From NCBI GenBank assembly GCA_040758475.1, contig JBFLVN010000152.1:1-8899 (forward strand): a stretch of 8,899 nt of DNA, given 5' to 3'. The notes beneath the pieces were generated by a model, which was not told where the DNA came from, did not search any database, and was given only the letters and a program-made list of their open reading frames with translations. Each line of letters starts with the position of its first letter. The first letter of the stretch is position 1. The position numbers were made by a program, and so were the translations under genes. Shown in pieces: positions 1 through 6,307 of the stretch. Source of the DNA: JBFLVN01 sp040758475 (lineage in GTDB: Bacteria; JAGRBM01).

Positions 1-266
1 GATGGGGTAGGTCGCCCGGCTCTGCTCCGGCAACAATCATCATTTTTTCAGAAATCTGGGTCATGTGGGTCATCTGGGATGACGAGAAAGACGGAAATAG
101 ACGGGGAAAGACCGGGGCGGACCGTTTCGTCCAGACCGAGGGACCGGAACTGGAAATAACCGGCCTAATTATAATCTATTTATCCGGGAAAAACAGGCCC
201 CCAAACGCGAAACGGGCCTCCGTTTGAAGGAGGCCCGTCCGTGGGAAGGGAAATGGGGGAAGTGAA
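1..266. other. Intergenic region with degenerate short repeats
   Basis: I see no convincing gene here. Frame 1 is open from the window edge to a TAA near 160, but the translation is low-complexity and matches nothing I know. Around 58-84 an 8-nt word, TGGGTCAT, occurs twice in tandem and a third TGGG follows. Positions 86-120 carry an imperfect purine-rich repeat (AAAGACGG, ATAGACGG, AAAGACCGG). An AT-rich spot at 166-185 holds the self-complementary 8-mer ATTATAAT (168-175), which gives a consensus TATAAT -10 box on both strands, but I find no good -35 on either. The right end holds the terminator listed separately. Confidence 0.5.
212..238 (-). terminator. Hairpin terminator of the 63-residue gene
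   Basis: A perfect 10-bp inverted repeat (212-221 with 229-238, ACGGGCCTCC and its complement) encloses a 7-nt loop. Read on the minus strand it begins 28 nt after the stop codon of the small gene and is followed by TTCGCGTTT, a weak T-rich tail. On the plus strand no T run follows, so minus-strand use is favoured. The imperfect tail keeps this short of certain. Confidence 0.65.
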
Positions 267-458
267 TCAGGCGGCGCGGCGGATCTGGCGCTTTAAGCGC
301 TCGATCATGGCGCGCTTTACGAAGCGGTAGGTCTGGGGATCGCGTTCACGGACGCCTTCAAGGCCCCCCTGAATGCTCTTCAAAACCCGGACCGAGTGGG
401 CGGTTTCACGGCCCATGAGGACGTCGAGAGCGGCTGTGCGAACCAGGTCGAGACTCAT
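267..458 (-). CDS. Small basic protein of unknown function, 63 residues
   Basis: I do not recognise a family. The protein looks mostly helical, with no signal peptide, membrane span or cysteine. The N-terminal half (about 1-30) is mildly hydrophobic and mixed; the C-terminal third (about 39-63) is strongly basic and rich in Arg/Lys, which would suit nucleic acid or protein binding, though that is only inference. Reality of the gene is supported by a GGAGGT Shine-Dalgarno (467-472) placed 8 nt before the ATG, a hairpin terminator just past the stop, and a near-consensus sigma-54 promoter about 50 nt upstream of the ATG. It is monocistronic. High-quality expression signals around an unknown 63-residue frame argue against a chance open frame. 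Confidence 0.7.
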   Translation of the reverse strand: MSLDLVRTAALDVLMGRETAHSVRVLKSIQGGLEGVRERDPQTYRFVKRAMIERLKRQIRRAA

Positions 459-508
459 CTGAGATTACCTCCGGCCCTAAACCCTCGTGGGCATGTGGGG
501 AGGTATAG

Positions 509-525
509 AGCAGGGGGCGTGCCAA
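509..525 (-). promoter_or_regulatory. Sigma-54 (RpoN) -24/-12 promoter
   Basis: On the minus strand the sequence reads TTGGCACG, four C, then CTGCT. This matches the sigma-54 consensus YTGGCACGrNNNTTGCW at nearly every position, with exactly 10 nt between the invariant GG (523-522) and GC (511-510). The expected start of transcription is near 498, giving a leader of about 40 nt that contains the GGAGGT site of the 63-residue gene. Sigma-54 promoters need an activator ATPase bound upstream, and inverted repeats lie at suitable distances (see 665-684). The two departures from consensus are C in place of R and C in place of the first T of TTGC. Confidence 0.6.
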
Positions 526-547
526 ACGGGGCTTCAAGAGCCCCGTT
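525..547. repeat. Perfect inverted repeat next to the -24 element
   Basis: Nine-nt arms (AACGGGGCT at 525-533 and its complement at 539-547) flank a 5-nt loop. The repeat touches the upstream edge of the sigma-54 -24 element. It could be an operator, a hairpin stopping leftward transcription into the small gene, or a structure in a rightward transcript. It has no clear U tract on either side (TTAATCC on plus, TTTGG on minus), so I do not call it a terminator. Confidence 0.5.
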
Positions 548-591
548 AATCCACAGGCGTTAAATTCTTAATAATATCAATTGGTTACATC
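546..591 (+). promoter_or_regulatory. AT-rich probable promoter zone for the siroheme gene
   Basis: This is the most AT-rich stretch of the divergent region in an otherwise GC-rich window. It holds TAATAA (569-574) and TAATAT (572-577) as -10 candidates, but no good -35 at 16-18 nt. If used, transcription would begin near 584 and give a leader of about 170 nt before the ATG at 756. Base composition and position are the main support, so this is a weak call. Confidence 0.25.
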
Positions 592-751
592 GGAACCGGC
601 GAGTTCCAGGGAGTCCCTCGGGGCTTCCCGGCGTCCCTGGTTGTCAATCGGAAGTAACAGGAAGCTGTCAACCTGCGTTGACAGGGGGGGCCTTTTAGCC
701 CGGCCTCCTGAATAGAAGCCAAGTAGTTTAAGCTCCCCCGCCAGGGAGTTT
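592..751 (+). other. Structured leader of the siroheme synthesis gene
   Basis: Several stems can be drawn in a row: 592-596 with 603-607; a 7-bp stem 606-612/634-640 (CCAGGGA) enclosing a 4-bp hairpin 619-622/627-630; an 8-bp perfect stem 665-672/677-684; a GC-rich stem 686-692/702-708; and a final 8-bp stem 730-737/744-751 that takes in the GGGAG Shine-Dalgarno (744-748). The first two share bases 606-607, so they cannot both form fully. A second copy of TGTCAA (642-647) could compete with 666-671 for TTGACA (678-683), a switch-like arrangement. I could not match it to the cobalamin, SAM, glycine or TPP riboswitch cores I know. In a GC-rich leader some stems will be chance. Confidence 0.35.
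665..684. promoter_or_regulatory. Perfect palindrome, possible activator or repressor site
   Basis: CTGTCAAC (665-672) and GTTGACAG (677-684) are perfect inverted 8-mers separated by 4 nt. A further half-site, TGTCAA, lies at 642-647. The palindrome sits roughly 165-185 nt upstream of the predicted sigma-54 start, a usual distance for an enhancer-binding activator. It also lies in the possible leader of the siroheme gene. GTCAA/TTGAC half-sites are used by several regulator families and I cannot name the protein. Confidence 0.35.
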
Positions 752-755
752 CAGG

Positions 756-1460
756 ATGGATTTCTACCCTCTCAACCTGAGAATGGCCGGAAAGCTCGCC
801 TTGGTGGTGGGGGGCGGAGAAGTGGCCCTCCGAAAAGTGGAAGGGCTCCTCGAAGCGGGCGCCAACGTCCGGCTCGTCTCCCCTTCGATCCATCCAGGGC
901 TCCAGAAACTCGCCCGGTCCCGCGACGGATTCTCCCTCGAAGAGCGCGGCTACGACGACCGGGACGTGGAAAACGTCTCCCTCGTCTTCGCCTGCACGGA
1001 CGATGAGCGTTTGAACGGGCGCGTCTGCGAGATGGGCCGCTCCGTGGGGGCCCTCGTCCAATCGGCCTCCGATCCGGCGGACTGCGATTTTACGGTCCCA
1101 AGCAAAATCCGCCGGGGAGAGTTTCTCCTCGCCATCTCGACCGGCGGCGCTTCCCCCGCCCTCTCCAAGAAAATCCGGGAGCGCCTCGAAAAAACCTTCC
1201 CCCCCGCCTACGCCGACTACGTAAAACTCCTCGCCCGCATCCGGGAAAAACTCCTCCAGGACGGCAAACCCGCCGCCGAGAACTCGCCCAAGTTCCGCAA
1301 ACTCGTGGAGGGGAAGCTGGAAGAGGCGGTGCTGAAGGGGAAATCGAAAGAAATCGAGCGAATCCTGACGAACTCTCTTGGAAAGGATTACTCGCTTACC
1401 GCTCTGGGCTCTAAAAAAGACACCGGCCGCCAGACGAAGAAGAAAAAGAAGAGCAGATAG
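756..1460 (+). CDS. Precorrin-2 dehydrogenase / sirohydrochlorin ferrochelatase (siroheme synthase N-terminal type)
   Basis: This cytosolic enzyme should oxidise precorrin-2 to sirohydrochlorin with NAD+ and insert iron to give siroheme, the cofactor of sulfite and nitrite reductases. The protein begins with the typical FYPLNLRM stretch. The Rossmann NAD-binding motif GGGEVALRKV lies at residues 19-28, and SDPADCDFTVPS (105-116) carries Asp106 at the position of the catalytic Asp of CysG/Met8p. ISTGGASPALSKKIRE (127-142) is the family signature. At 234 residues it is the stand-alone form, without the uroporphyrinogen methyltransferase domain of CysG. Residues 219-234 form an odd tail with a run of five lysines. 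AGGGAG (743-748) precedes the ATG by 7 nt. The symbol is left blank because naming varies (cysG N-terminal, sirC, ylnF, MET8). No hem gene adjoins it here. Confidence 0.9.
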   Translation: MDFYPLNLRMAGKLALVVGGGEVALRKVEGLLEAGANVRLVSPSIHPGLQKLARSRDGFSLEERGYDDRDVENVSLVFACTDDERLNGRVCEMGRSVGALVQSASDPADCDFTVPSKIRRGEFLLAISTGGASPALSKKIRERLEKTFPPAYADYVKLLARIREKLLQDGKPAAENSPKFRKLVEGKLEEAVLKGKSKEIERILTNSLGKDYSLTALGSKKDTGRQTKKKKKSR

Positions 1461-1464
1461 AATC

Positions 1465-3006
1465 TCAGCTTCCGTTCGGCTCCCACCGGAGTTTGGGGCT
1501 CCGGGCCGCTTTGGTTTCGTCCAGGCGGCGGCGGAAGGGGAGGTGGGGGGCGTCCTTGACGAGCTGGGGGTTTTCCCGCGCTTCCTGGTCGATCTCTTCC
1601 AGGGCCTGAACGAACTGGTCGATGGCGTTCTTGGTCTCGCTCTCCGTGGGCTCGATCATGAGGGCCCCGGGGACGACGAGGGGGAAGTAGATCGTGGGCG
1701 GGTGGAAGCCCTTGTCGATCAAACGCTTCGCGATGTCCAGGGTCGTGACGCCCGTGGCGTCCTTCTGGTTCTTGTCGGAGAAAACCGCCTCGTGCATGCA
1801 GGGCTGGTCGAAGGGGAGGTGGTAGGTCTTCTTGAGCTTCGCCCGCAGGTAGTTGGCGTTCACGATGGCCGTCTCGGAGGCTTTCTTGATCCCCTCGGCG
1901 CCCAAAGTGAGGATGTAGGCGTACGCCCGAAGGGCGATGCCGTAATTCCCCCAAAAGCCCTTCACCCGTCCGATGGAATCCGGCGGGCTATAATCGAGCC
2001 GGAATTTTCCGCCGTCCTTCTTCACGATCGGCGTGGGAAGGAAGGGGGCGAGCTTATCGGAAACGACGAGGGCGCCCGAGCCCGGGCCGCCGCCGCCGTG
2101 GGGCGTCGAGAACGTCTTGTGCAGGTTGATCTGGGAGACGTCCACCCCCATCTTCCCCATGCTCGCCTGGCCCATGAGGGCGTTGAAGTTGGCGCCATCG
2201 CAATAAAGGCGGGCGTCCACTTGATCAAGGACTTTGGCGATCTTTCCGATGTCCCGCTCGAAGAGCCCAAGCGTGTTGGGGTTCGTGAGCATGATGCAGG
2301 CCACGTCGTCGGAGAGGGCTTTTTCCACGTCCTTTACGTCCAGGACGCCCTTGCTCGCCGTCGGGATGGAAACGACCTCGAACCCCACCAAGGCCGCCGA
2401 AGCGGGATTCGTCCCGTGGGCCGAGTCGGGAACGAGCACCTTCTTTTTCTTGCGGCCCTTTTTCTCGTGGTAGGCGCGGATGAGGAGGAGGCCCGTGAGT
2501 TCCCCGTGGGCCCCGGCGGCGGGAAGCACGGTCGCCGCGGCGAGATCGGAAATCTTCGCAAGCATCCGGCAGAGCTCGTACATCGCTTCGAGGGCGCCCT
2601 GGCAGAATTCTTCGGGAAGATAGGGATGGCCGTTGGCAAAGCCTTCCATCTGAGCGATGCGCTCGTGGACCTTGGGGTTGTACTTCATGGTGCAGGAGCC
2701 GAGCGGGAAGAACCCGGCGTCGATCGAATAGTTCCAGGTCGAAAGGCGCGTGAAGTGGCGTACCACGTCGAACTCGGTGAGTTCGGGAAGGCCGGAAAGT
2801 TCCCCACGAACGAGATGGGATTCGAGGCCCGCCGCCTTGGGGTCCGCCACGGGGACCGTGCCCGTCTCGGGGAGGGAGTAACCCACTCGCCCCGGCGAGC
2901 CACGCTCGAAGACGAGAGATTCTTCGAGGGCGAGCCCCGCCGTCCCCGGGATGCGAAGGCGCCGCTCCTTGGGAGGGCCGCCGATCTGCCTGCGCCCGCC
3001 GCTCAC
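1465..3006 (-). CDS. gcvPB: Glycine dehydrogenase (decarboxylating) subunit 2
   Basis: This is the PLP-bearing half of the split P-protein. With GcvPA it decarboxylates glycine and passes the aminomethyl group to lipoyl-GcvH. Lys297 in NLHKTFSTPHGGGGPGSG (294-311) is the PLP Schiff-base lysine. Other family signatures are GSCTMKYNP (103-111), DSAHGTNPAS (194-203), DGANFNA (270-276) and the C-terminal GFHPPTIYFPL. At 513 residues it is slightly longer than usual (about 480-490) because of short basic extensions at both ends. The start is GTG (3006-3004): it overlaps the gcvPA stop by 4 nt, has a GGAGGT site 6 nt upstream (3013-3018), and the first in-frame Met comes only at residue 107. The stop lies 4 nt from the stop of the convergent siroheme gene. 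Confidence 0.96.
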   Translation of the reverse strand: MSGGRRQIGGPPKERRLRIPGTAGLALEESLVFERGSPGRVGYSLPETGTVPVADPKAAGLESHLVRGELSGLPELTEFDVVRHFTRLSTWNYSIDAGFFPLGSCTMKYNPKVHERIAQMEGFANGHPYLPEEFCQGALEAMYELCRMLAKISDLAAATVLPAAGAHGELTGLLLIRAYHEKKGRKKKKVLVPDSAHGTNPASAALVGFEVVSIPTASKGVLDVKDVEKALSDDVACIMLTNPNTLGLFERDIGKIAKVLDQVDARLYCDGANFNALMGQASMGKMGVDVSQINLHKTFSTPHGGGGPGSGALVVSDKLAPFLPTPIVKKDGGKFRLDYSPPDSIGRVKGFWGNYGIALRAYAYILTLGAEGIKKASETAIVNANYLRAKLKKTYHLPFDQPCMHEAVFSDKNQKDATGVTTLDIAKRLIDKGFHPPTIYFPLVVPGALMIEPTESETKNAIDQFVQALEEIDQEARENPQLVKDAPHLPFRRRLDETKAARSPKLRWEPNGS

Positions 3007-4361
3007 GAACGCACCTCCGCGAGGGCCGCTTCGAGGGCCTTGAGTTCCTCGGCCGAACGCATCTCGGTGGCGCAGACGAGAAGGCTCTTTTCAAAGCCTT
3101 TCCCAAGGAAACGCCCGAGGGGGGCGCCGGGGACGATTTTCTTCTTCGAGAGAAGAGAGACGATCTCTTCGGCGGGCTTGGGGCAATCGAGCACGAATTC
3201 GTTGTAGGTGGGAGCCGTAAAGCGGGCCTTGTAGCCCGGAAGCTTCCCAAGCCGTTCCCGAAGGTGTTTCGCGCGGGAGAGATTCTCGGCGGCGAGGTCC
3301 CGAAGGCCCTGCTTCCCGAAGAGCGAGAGCCACACGGTGGCCCACAGGGCGCAGAGCTGCTGGGAGGTGCAGATGTTGCTCGTCGCCTTCTCGCGGCGGA
3401 TGTGCTGCTCGCGTGTCGCAAGCGTGAGGACGAATCCCCGCTCCCCGCTTGCGTCCACCGTCTCGCCCACGAGCCGCCCGGGCATCTGGCGGACGTACTT
3501 CATTTGGCAAGCGAAAAAGCCCGCGAAGGGGCCGCCCCACTGCATGGGAAGGCCCCAGGCCTGTCCTTCGCCGCAAACGATGTCGGCACCGAAGGCGCCG
3601 GGAGGCGAGAGAAGTCCCAGGCTCGTCGCTTCCGCGACGACGGCGACGAAGAGGGCGCCCGCGTCCTTGGCGGCCTGCTGGGCGACGCGCCAGTCTTCGA
3701 TGACGCCGAGAAAATTCGGGGATTGAACGAAAATGGCCGCCAGATCGGACCCGGCCTTCTTGGCCGCCGCCGCGAGGGATTCGCCGGTCGTCCGGCCCGT
3801 CTCGGCGCAGAAGGGCGCTTCGATCAAATGAAGGCCCGTCGCCTTGGCGTAGGTCCGAAGGACTTCGAGGTATTCGGGATGGAGGGCTCCCGAAACCGCG
3901 AAAGTCTTTTTCCCCGCCACCCGGGAGGCCATGAGCATGGCCTCGGCCGTGCTCGTGGAGCCGTCGTACATGGAAGAGTTGGCCACTTCCATCTGGGTGA
4001 GGAGGCACACGTAGGACTGGAATTCGTAGGCGGCCTGCAAAGTCCCCTGGGCCATTTCAGGCTGGTAGGGGGTGTAGCTCGTGGCGAATTCACCGCGCGT
4101 TACGAGCGGGGCGATGACGGAAGGGACGAAGTGGTCGTAGCAACCGGCCCCGAGGAAACTCACGAGGCTTTCGGGTTTTTTCCTGGAGAGAGCCGCGAGG
4201 TGATCGAGGAGCGCTTTTTCCGAAAGGCCGGGGGCGATGGGAACGGGGCCCTTGGTGCGAAGCTCGTCGGGAATTTGCTTTAGCAAATCCTCGGCGCTCG
4301 AAACCCCGATGGTCCCGAGCATCTCGGAGAGGTCCTTCTGAGTGAGCGGGATGTAGCGCAA
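3003..4361 (-). CDS. gcvPA: Glycine dehydrogenase (decarboxylating) subunit 1
   Basis: This is the N-terminal-half subunit of the two-part P-protein and forms the decarboxylase with GcvPB. Family marks include the N-terminal RYIPLTQKDLSEMLGTIG, GAGCYDHFVP (71-80), YTPYQPEMAQGTLQ (97-110) and NSSMYDGSTSTAEA (128-141). Its 452 residues are the normal size. The start is a rare TTG (4361-4359). It is chosen because the conserved family N-terminus begins exactly there and the next in-frame Met, residue 14, would cut it off. A GGAG site (4374-4371) stands 9 nt upstream and can pair with CTCC (4365-4362), so initiation may be damped. gcvH ends 27 nt upstream and gcvPB overlaps the stop. Confidence 0.96.
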   Translation of the reverse strand: MRYIPLTQKDLSEMLGTIGVSSAEDLLKQIPDELRTKGPVPIAPGLSEKALLDHLAALSRKKPESLVSFLGAGCYDHFVPSVIAPLVTRGEFATSYTPYQPEMAQGTLQAAYEFQSYVCLLTQMEVANSSMYDGSTSTAEAMLMASRVAGKKTFAVSGALHPEYLEVLRTYAKATGLHLIEAPFCAETGRTTGESLAAAAKKAGSDLAAIFVQSPNFLGVIEDWRVAQQAAKDAGALFVAVVAEATSLGLLSPPGAFGADIVCGEGQAWGLPMQWGGPFAGFFACQMKYVRQMPGRLVGETVDASGERGFVLTLATREQHIRREKATSNICTSQQLCALWATVWLSLFGKQGLRDLAAENLSRAKHLRERLGKLPGYKARFTAPTYNEFVLDCPKPAEEIVSLLSKKKIVPGAPLGRFLGKGFEKSLLVCATEMRSAEELKALEAALAEVRS

Positions 4362-4374
4362 GGAGAAAAACTCC
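4362..4374 (-). promoter_or_regulatory. Shine-Dalgarno/anti-Shine-Dalgarno mini-hairpin before gcvPA
   Basis: In the mRNA, GGAG (4374-4371) and CTCC (4365-4362) are separated by five U and lie directly before the UUG start. The stem is only 4 bp, so it is weak. Together with the UUG codon it predicts lower initiation of GcvPA than of GcvH, whose site is AAGGAG followed by AUG. Confidence 0.35.
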
Positions 4375-4388
4375 GCTCGTAGCCGCGT

Positions 4389-4775
4389 TTACTTCTTGGC
4401 GATGAGGGCCGAATAAGCCTGGGCCGAGAGAAGGCCCGCCTTCTCGCCCGCATCCTTTAATTCGATCTCGATCATCCAGCCGTCCCCGTAGGGATCGGCG
4501 TTCACCTTGGCCGGATCGGCGGCAAGCGCCTCGTTGCGAGCGGCGACCTTCCCGGAGAGGGGCGAATAGAGGTCCGAGACGGCCTTAACCGACTCGACGA
4601 CGCCGAAAGTCTTGTTCTGCTGAAGTTCGCGACCCACTTCGGGAAGCTCGACGAACACGACGTCGCCCAGTTCCTTGGCGGCGTGGGCCGTGATGCCGAT
4701 GCGGGCCTTGTTGCCGTCGATCTTCGCCCACTCGTGTTCTTTCGTATAGAGGAGGCTTGCGGGGACGTCGGACAT
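4389..4775 (-). CDS. gcvH: Glycine cleavage system H protein
   Basis: GcvH is the lipoyl carrier that shuttles the aminomethyl intermediate from the P-protein to the T-protein and is reoxidised by the L-protein. The order of motifs is standard: YTKEHEWAK near the start (10-18), VGITAHAAKELGDVVFVELP-type core (about 27-45), and VVESVKAVSDLYSP (59-72) with Lys64 as the lipoylation site. It continues with SGKV, DPYGDGWMIEIE (94-105) and a normal C-terminus. At 128 residues it has family length. The ATG is preceded by AAGGAG (4787-4782) with a 6-nt spacer. It is the first gene of gcvH-gcvPA-gcvPB. gcvT, often just upstream, is absent; an adenylate cyclase gene lies there instead, 89 nt away. Confidence 0.97.
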   Translation of the reverse strand: MSDVPASLLYTKEHEWAKIDGNKARIGITAHAAKELGDVVFVELPEVGRELQQNKTFGVVESVKAVSDLYSPLSGKVAARNEALAADPAKVNADPYGDGWMIEIELKDAGEKAGLLSAQAYSALIAKK

Positions 4776-4805
4776 GAAAGGCTCCTTGGACGGCCGGGCC
4801 AGGGG

Positions 4806-4815
4806 CGTCCGGACG
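4806..4815. repeat. 10-bp perfect palindrome upstream of gcvH
   Basis: CGTCCGGACG is fully self-complementary and sits in the 89-nt gap between the cyclase and gcvH, about 30 nt before the gcvH start. It might be an operator of the gcv operon, but in GC-rich DNA such a short palindrome can be chance. No terminator with a T tract is visible in the gap, so read-through from the cyclase gene is possible. Confidence 0.2.
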
Positions 4816-4864
4816 GGGTGGGGAACTTCGGTGCCGGGGAGTTAGCGGTGAGAGGCGGCCGTTG

Positions 4865-6307
4865 TCAAGGAGCGACGGCGGCGAGGCGGGGGGCGTGGAC
4901 GGCCTCGGCCCCCTCCGTGGCGTCGATCTCGTAAACCTTGACGGGGTAGTGGATGCCTTTGACCTGGATTTCGCCCTTGGGCGTGCAGCCGATCTCGTCT
5001 TTCACAAGGGCCCAGGTCGAATGGCTGATGAGGACTTTTCCGGGCGCGCAGTTCGATTGGAGCCGGGCGGCCAGATTCACCTGCTGGCCGATGGCCGTGT
5101 AGTCCATGCGGCCGGGGGAGCCGTAGCTTCCCACGTTCGCCGCGCCCGTATTGATCCCCATGCGGACCTGGAAGGGGATCTGAATGCCTTCCTCGAACCA
5201 CTTCTTCGTAAGTTCCCTCATCCGGTGCTGCATCTGGCGGGCCATGCACACGGCCCGGACGGCGTGGTCCTTGTCGTTGGTCGCCACGGGGGCGCCAAAG
5301 AGGACGAGGATCGCATCGCCCACGAATTTGTCGATCGTCCCGCCGTGCTTCTCGGCGATGAGGGCCATTTCGGAAAGATATTCGTTCAAGACCCGCGAGA
5401 GGTCTTCGGCTTCGAGCTGGTCGGCCGCTTCGGTAAAGCCCACGATGTCGGAGAAGAAGATCGTGAGCTTGCGGCGCTCGTGGGCAGCGGCCACGGAGTA
5501 ATTGCCCGAAAGAATCTGGTCGGCGAGCTGGGCGGGGACGTAGCGCCGGATGGCTTCGTTCGCGCGGGTGAGTTCGTACTCCCGCTGCCGAAGGAGCCCG
5601 AACACGTAGACCGCAAAGTACATGCTCCCAAGCAGGAGAAGCCCCGAAGCCATCAGGTTCGCGTCGCGTTGCCAGTGGTTCTGGAGAACGGTCTGCAAGG
5701 CCTGAAAATCCGTGGTGGCGTTGGAAATGATCTGCCCCACGGGAATGGCGCCGGACGACTGGGCGAGGATGAGCCCCACGTGAATGACGGCCATGAAAAT
5801 CGAAAGTGAGACGGCCGACCGCGCCGGGAGGAAGAACGCCATGGCGAGCACGACGATCGGAAGCCACATCGTCATGGGCGTGATGACGACGCCGTTGTGC
5901 CAGATGAGAAGCTCCGAGACGAGGATGTCCACCATGAAGAGGGCGCAGTTGAGGCCCCGGAACCACACAACCCGCCGGAGGAGCAGGAAGGCGATGACGT
6001 TGGCGATTCCAACGAGGACCGGAACGCCCCAGAGCGTCCCCACGACGCTCTTGTTCAAAATCATGAGGAACCCGCTCACGAGGTAGGCGCCGACGCGGAA
6101 CCACTGGAGCTGGAGGGTACGGCCGCGCTCCACGTCGTCGATGGAGCCCTTGATCGCGTCGGGCGAGGCGGCGATGAGCTCGCGCAGGCGGTCCCGGGAG
6201 ATGCGCTCGGTGAGGAGGCACCTCGGGGCGTAGTCCTGGGCGGCGGTCTCAGGGGCCAGGGCCCCCGGGATGGGAAGGGCGGCGGCGTCTGCCAGGGTCG
6301 TCGACAT
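4865..6307 (-). CDS. Membrane-bound class III adenylate cyclase
   Basis: Converts ATP to cAMP at the inner membrane. Residues 1-68 look cytosolic. Six hydrophobic segments follow (about 70-87, 90-111, 118-136, 143-161, 165-183, 218-239), then a charged helical linker (240-268, ending RRYVPAQLADQIL) and the cyclase domain (276-462). Metal ligands are Asp287 (FSDIVGF) and Asp331 (FVGDAILVLFG). Lys327 (DKFVGD) is the adenine-contacting Lys, and Thr404 (DYTAIG) stands where mammalian enzymes have Asp, the class IIIb pairing. Asn411 and Arg415 (VNLAARL) are the transition-state residues. All catalytic positions are present, so it should be active. A two-catalytic-site homodimer is expected. There is no HAMP domain. 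No Shine-Dalgarno precedes the ATG; CCTCCT adjoins it instead. The upstream six-cysteine gene ends 35 nt away. Confidence 0.9.
   Translation of the reverse strand: MSTTLADAAALPIPGALAPETAAQDYAPRCLLTERISRDRLRELIAASPDAIKGSIDDVERGRTLQLQWFRVGAYLVSGFLMILNKSVVGTLWGVPVLVGIANVIAFLLLRRVVWFRGLNCALFMVDILVSELLIWHNGVVITPMTMWLPIVVLAMAFFLPARSAVSLSIFMAVIHVGLILAQSSGAIPVGQIISNATTDFQALQTVLQNHWQRDANLMASGLLLLGSMYFAVYVFGLLRQREYELTRANEAIRRYVPAQLADQILSGNYSVAAAHERRKLTIFFSDIVGFTEAADQLEAEDLSRVLNEYLSEMALIAEKHGGTIDKFVGDAILVLFGAPVATNDKDHAVRAVCMARQMQHRMRELTKKWFEEGIQIPFQVRMGINTGAANVGSYGSPGRMDYTAIGQQVNLAARLQSNCAPGKVLISHSTWALVKDEIGCTPKGEIQVKGIHYPVKVYEIDATEGAEAVHAPRLAAVAP

Noticed and set aside
168..175. Perfect TATAAT -10 boxes on both strands
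   Set aside because: Neither strand has a -35 element at the right spacing and no gene start follows closely on either side inside the window.
301..304. His301 and His304 of the kinase-like protein as alternative phospho-acceptors (residue numbers)
   Set aside because: They fall in the DHp-to-ATPase linker just before LEPVDLS, not in the H-box helix.
665..684. NifA or FleQ binding site
   Set aside because: The half-sites resemble these, but the spacing is 2 nt larger than either consensus, so I do not name the regulator.
592..751. Known riboswitch (cobalamin, SAM, glycine, TPP) or SRP RNA
   Set aside because: The core conserved words of these RNAs are not present; a CGGAAG stretch near 649 only superficially resembles the SRP loop.
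585..1061. A 158-codon minus-strand frame across the leader and siroheme gene
   Set aside because: It is antisense to the well-supported siroheme gene and runs through the intergenic inverted repeats.
1378..3207. A 609-codon open frame on the plus strand
   Set aside because: It is antisense to gcvPB and the end of gcvPA, whose family motifs are unmistakable. High GC content with codon bias keeps the opposite strand open.
3264..4283. A 339-codon plus-strand frame
   Set aside because: Antisense to gcvPA, with no recognisable domain and compositional features of a shadow.
4842..6221. A 459-codon minus-strand frame
   Set aside because: Overlaps the adenylate cyclase in another frame; it is Arg/Pro-rich and lacks motifs, while the cyclase frame has all catalytic residues.
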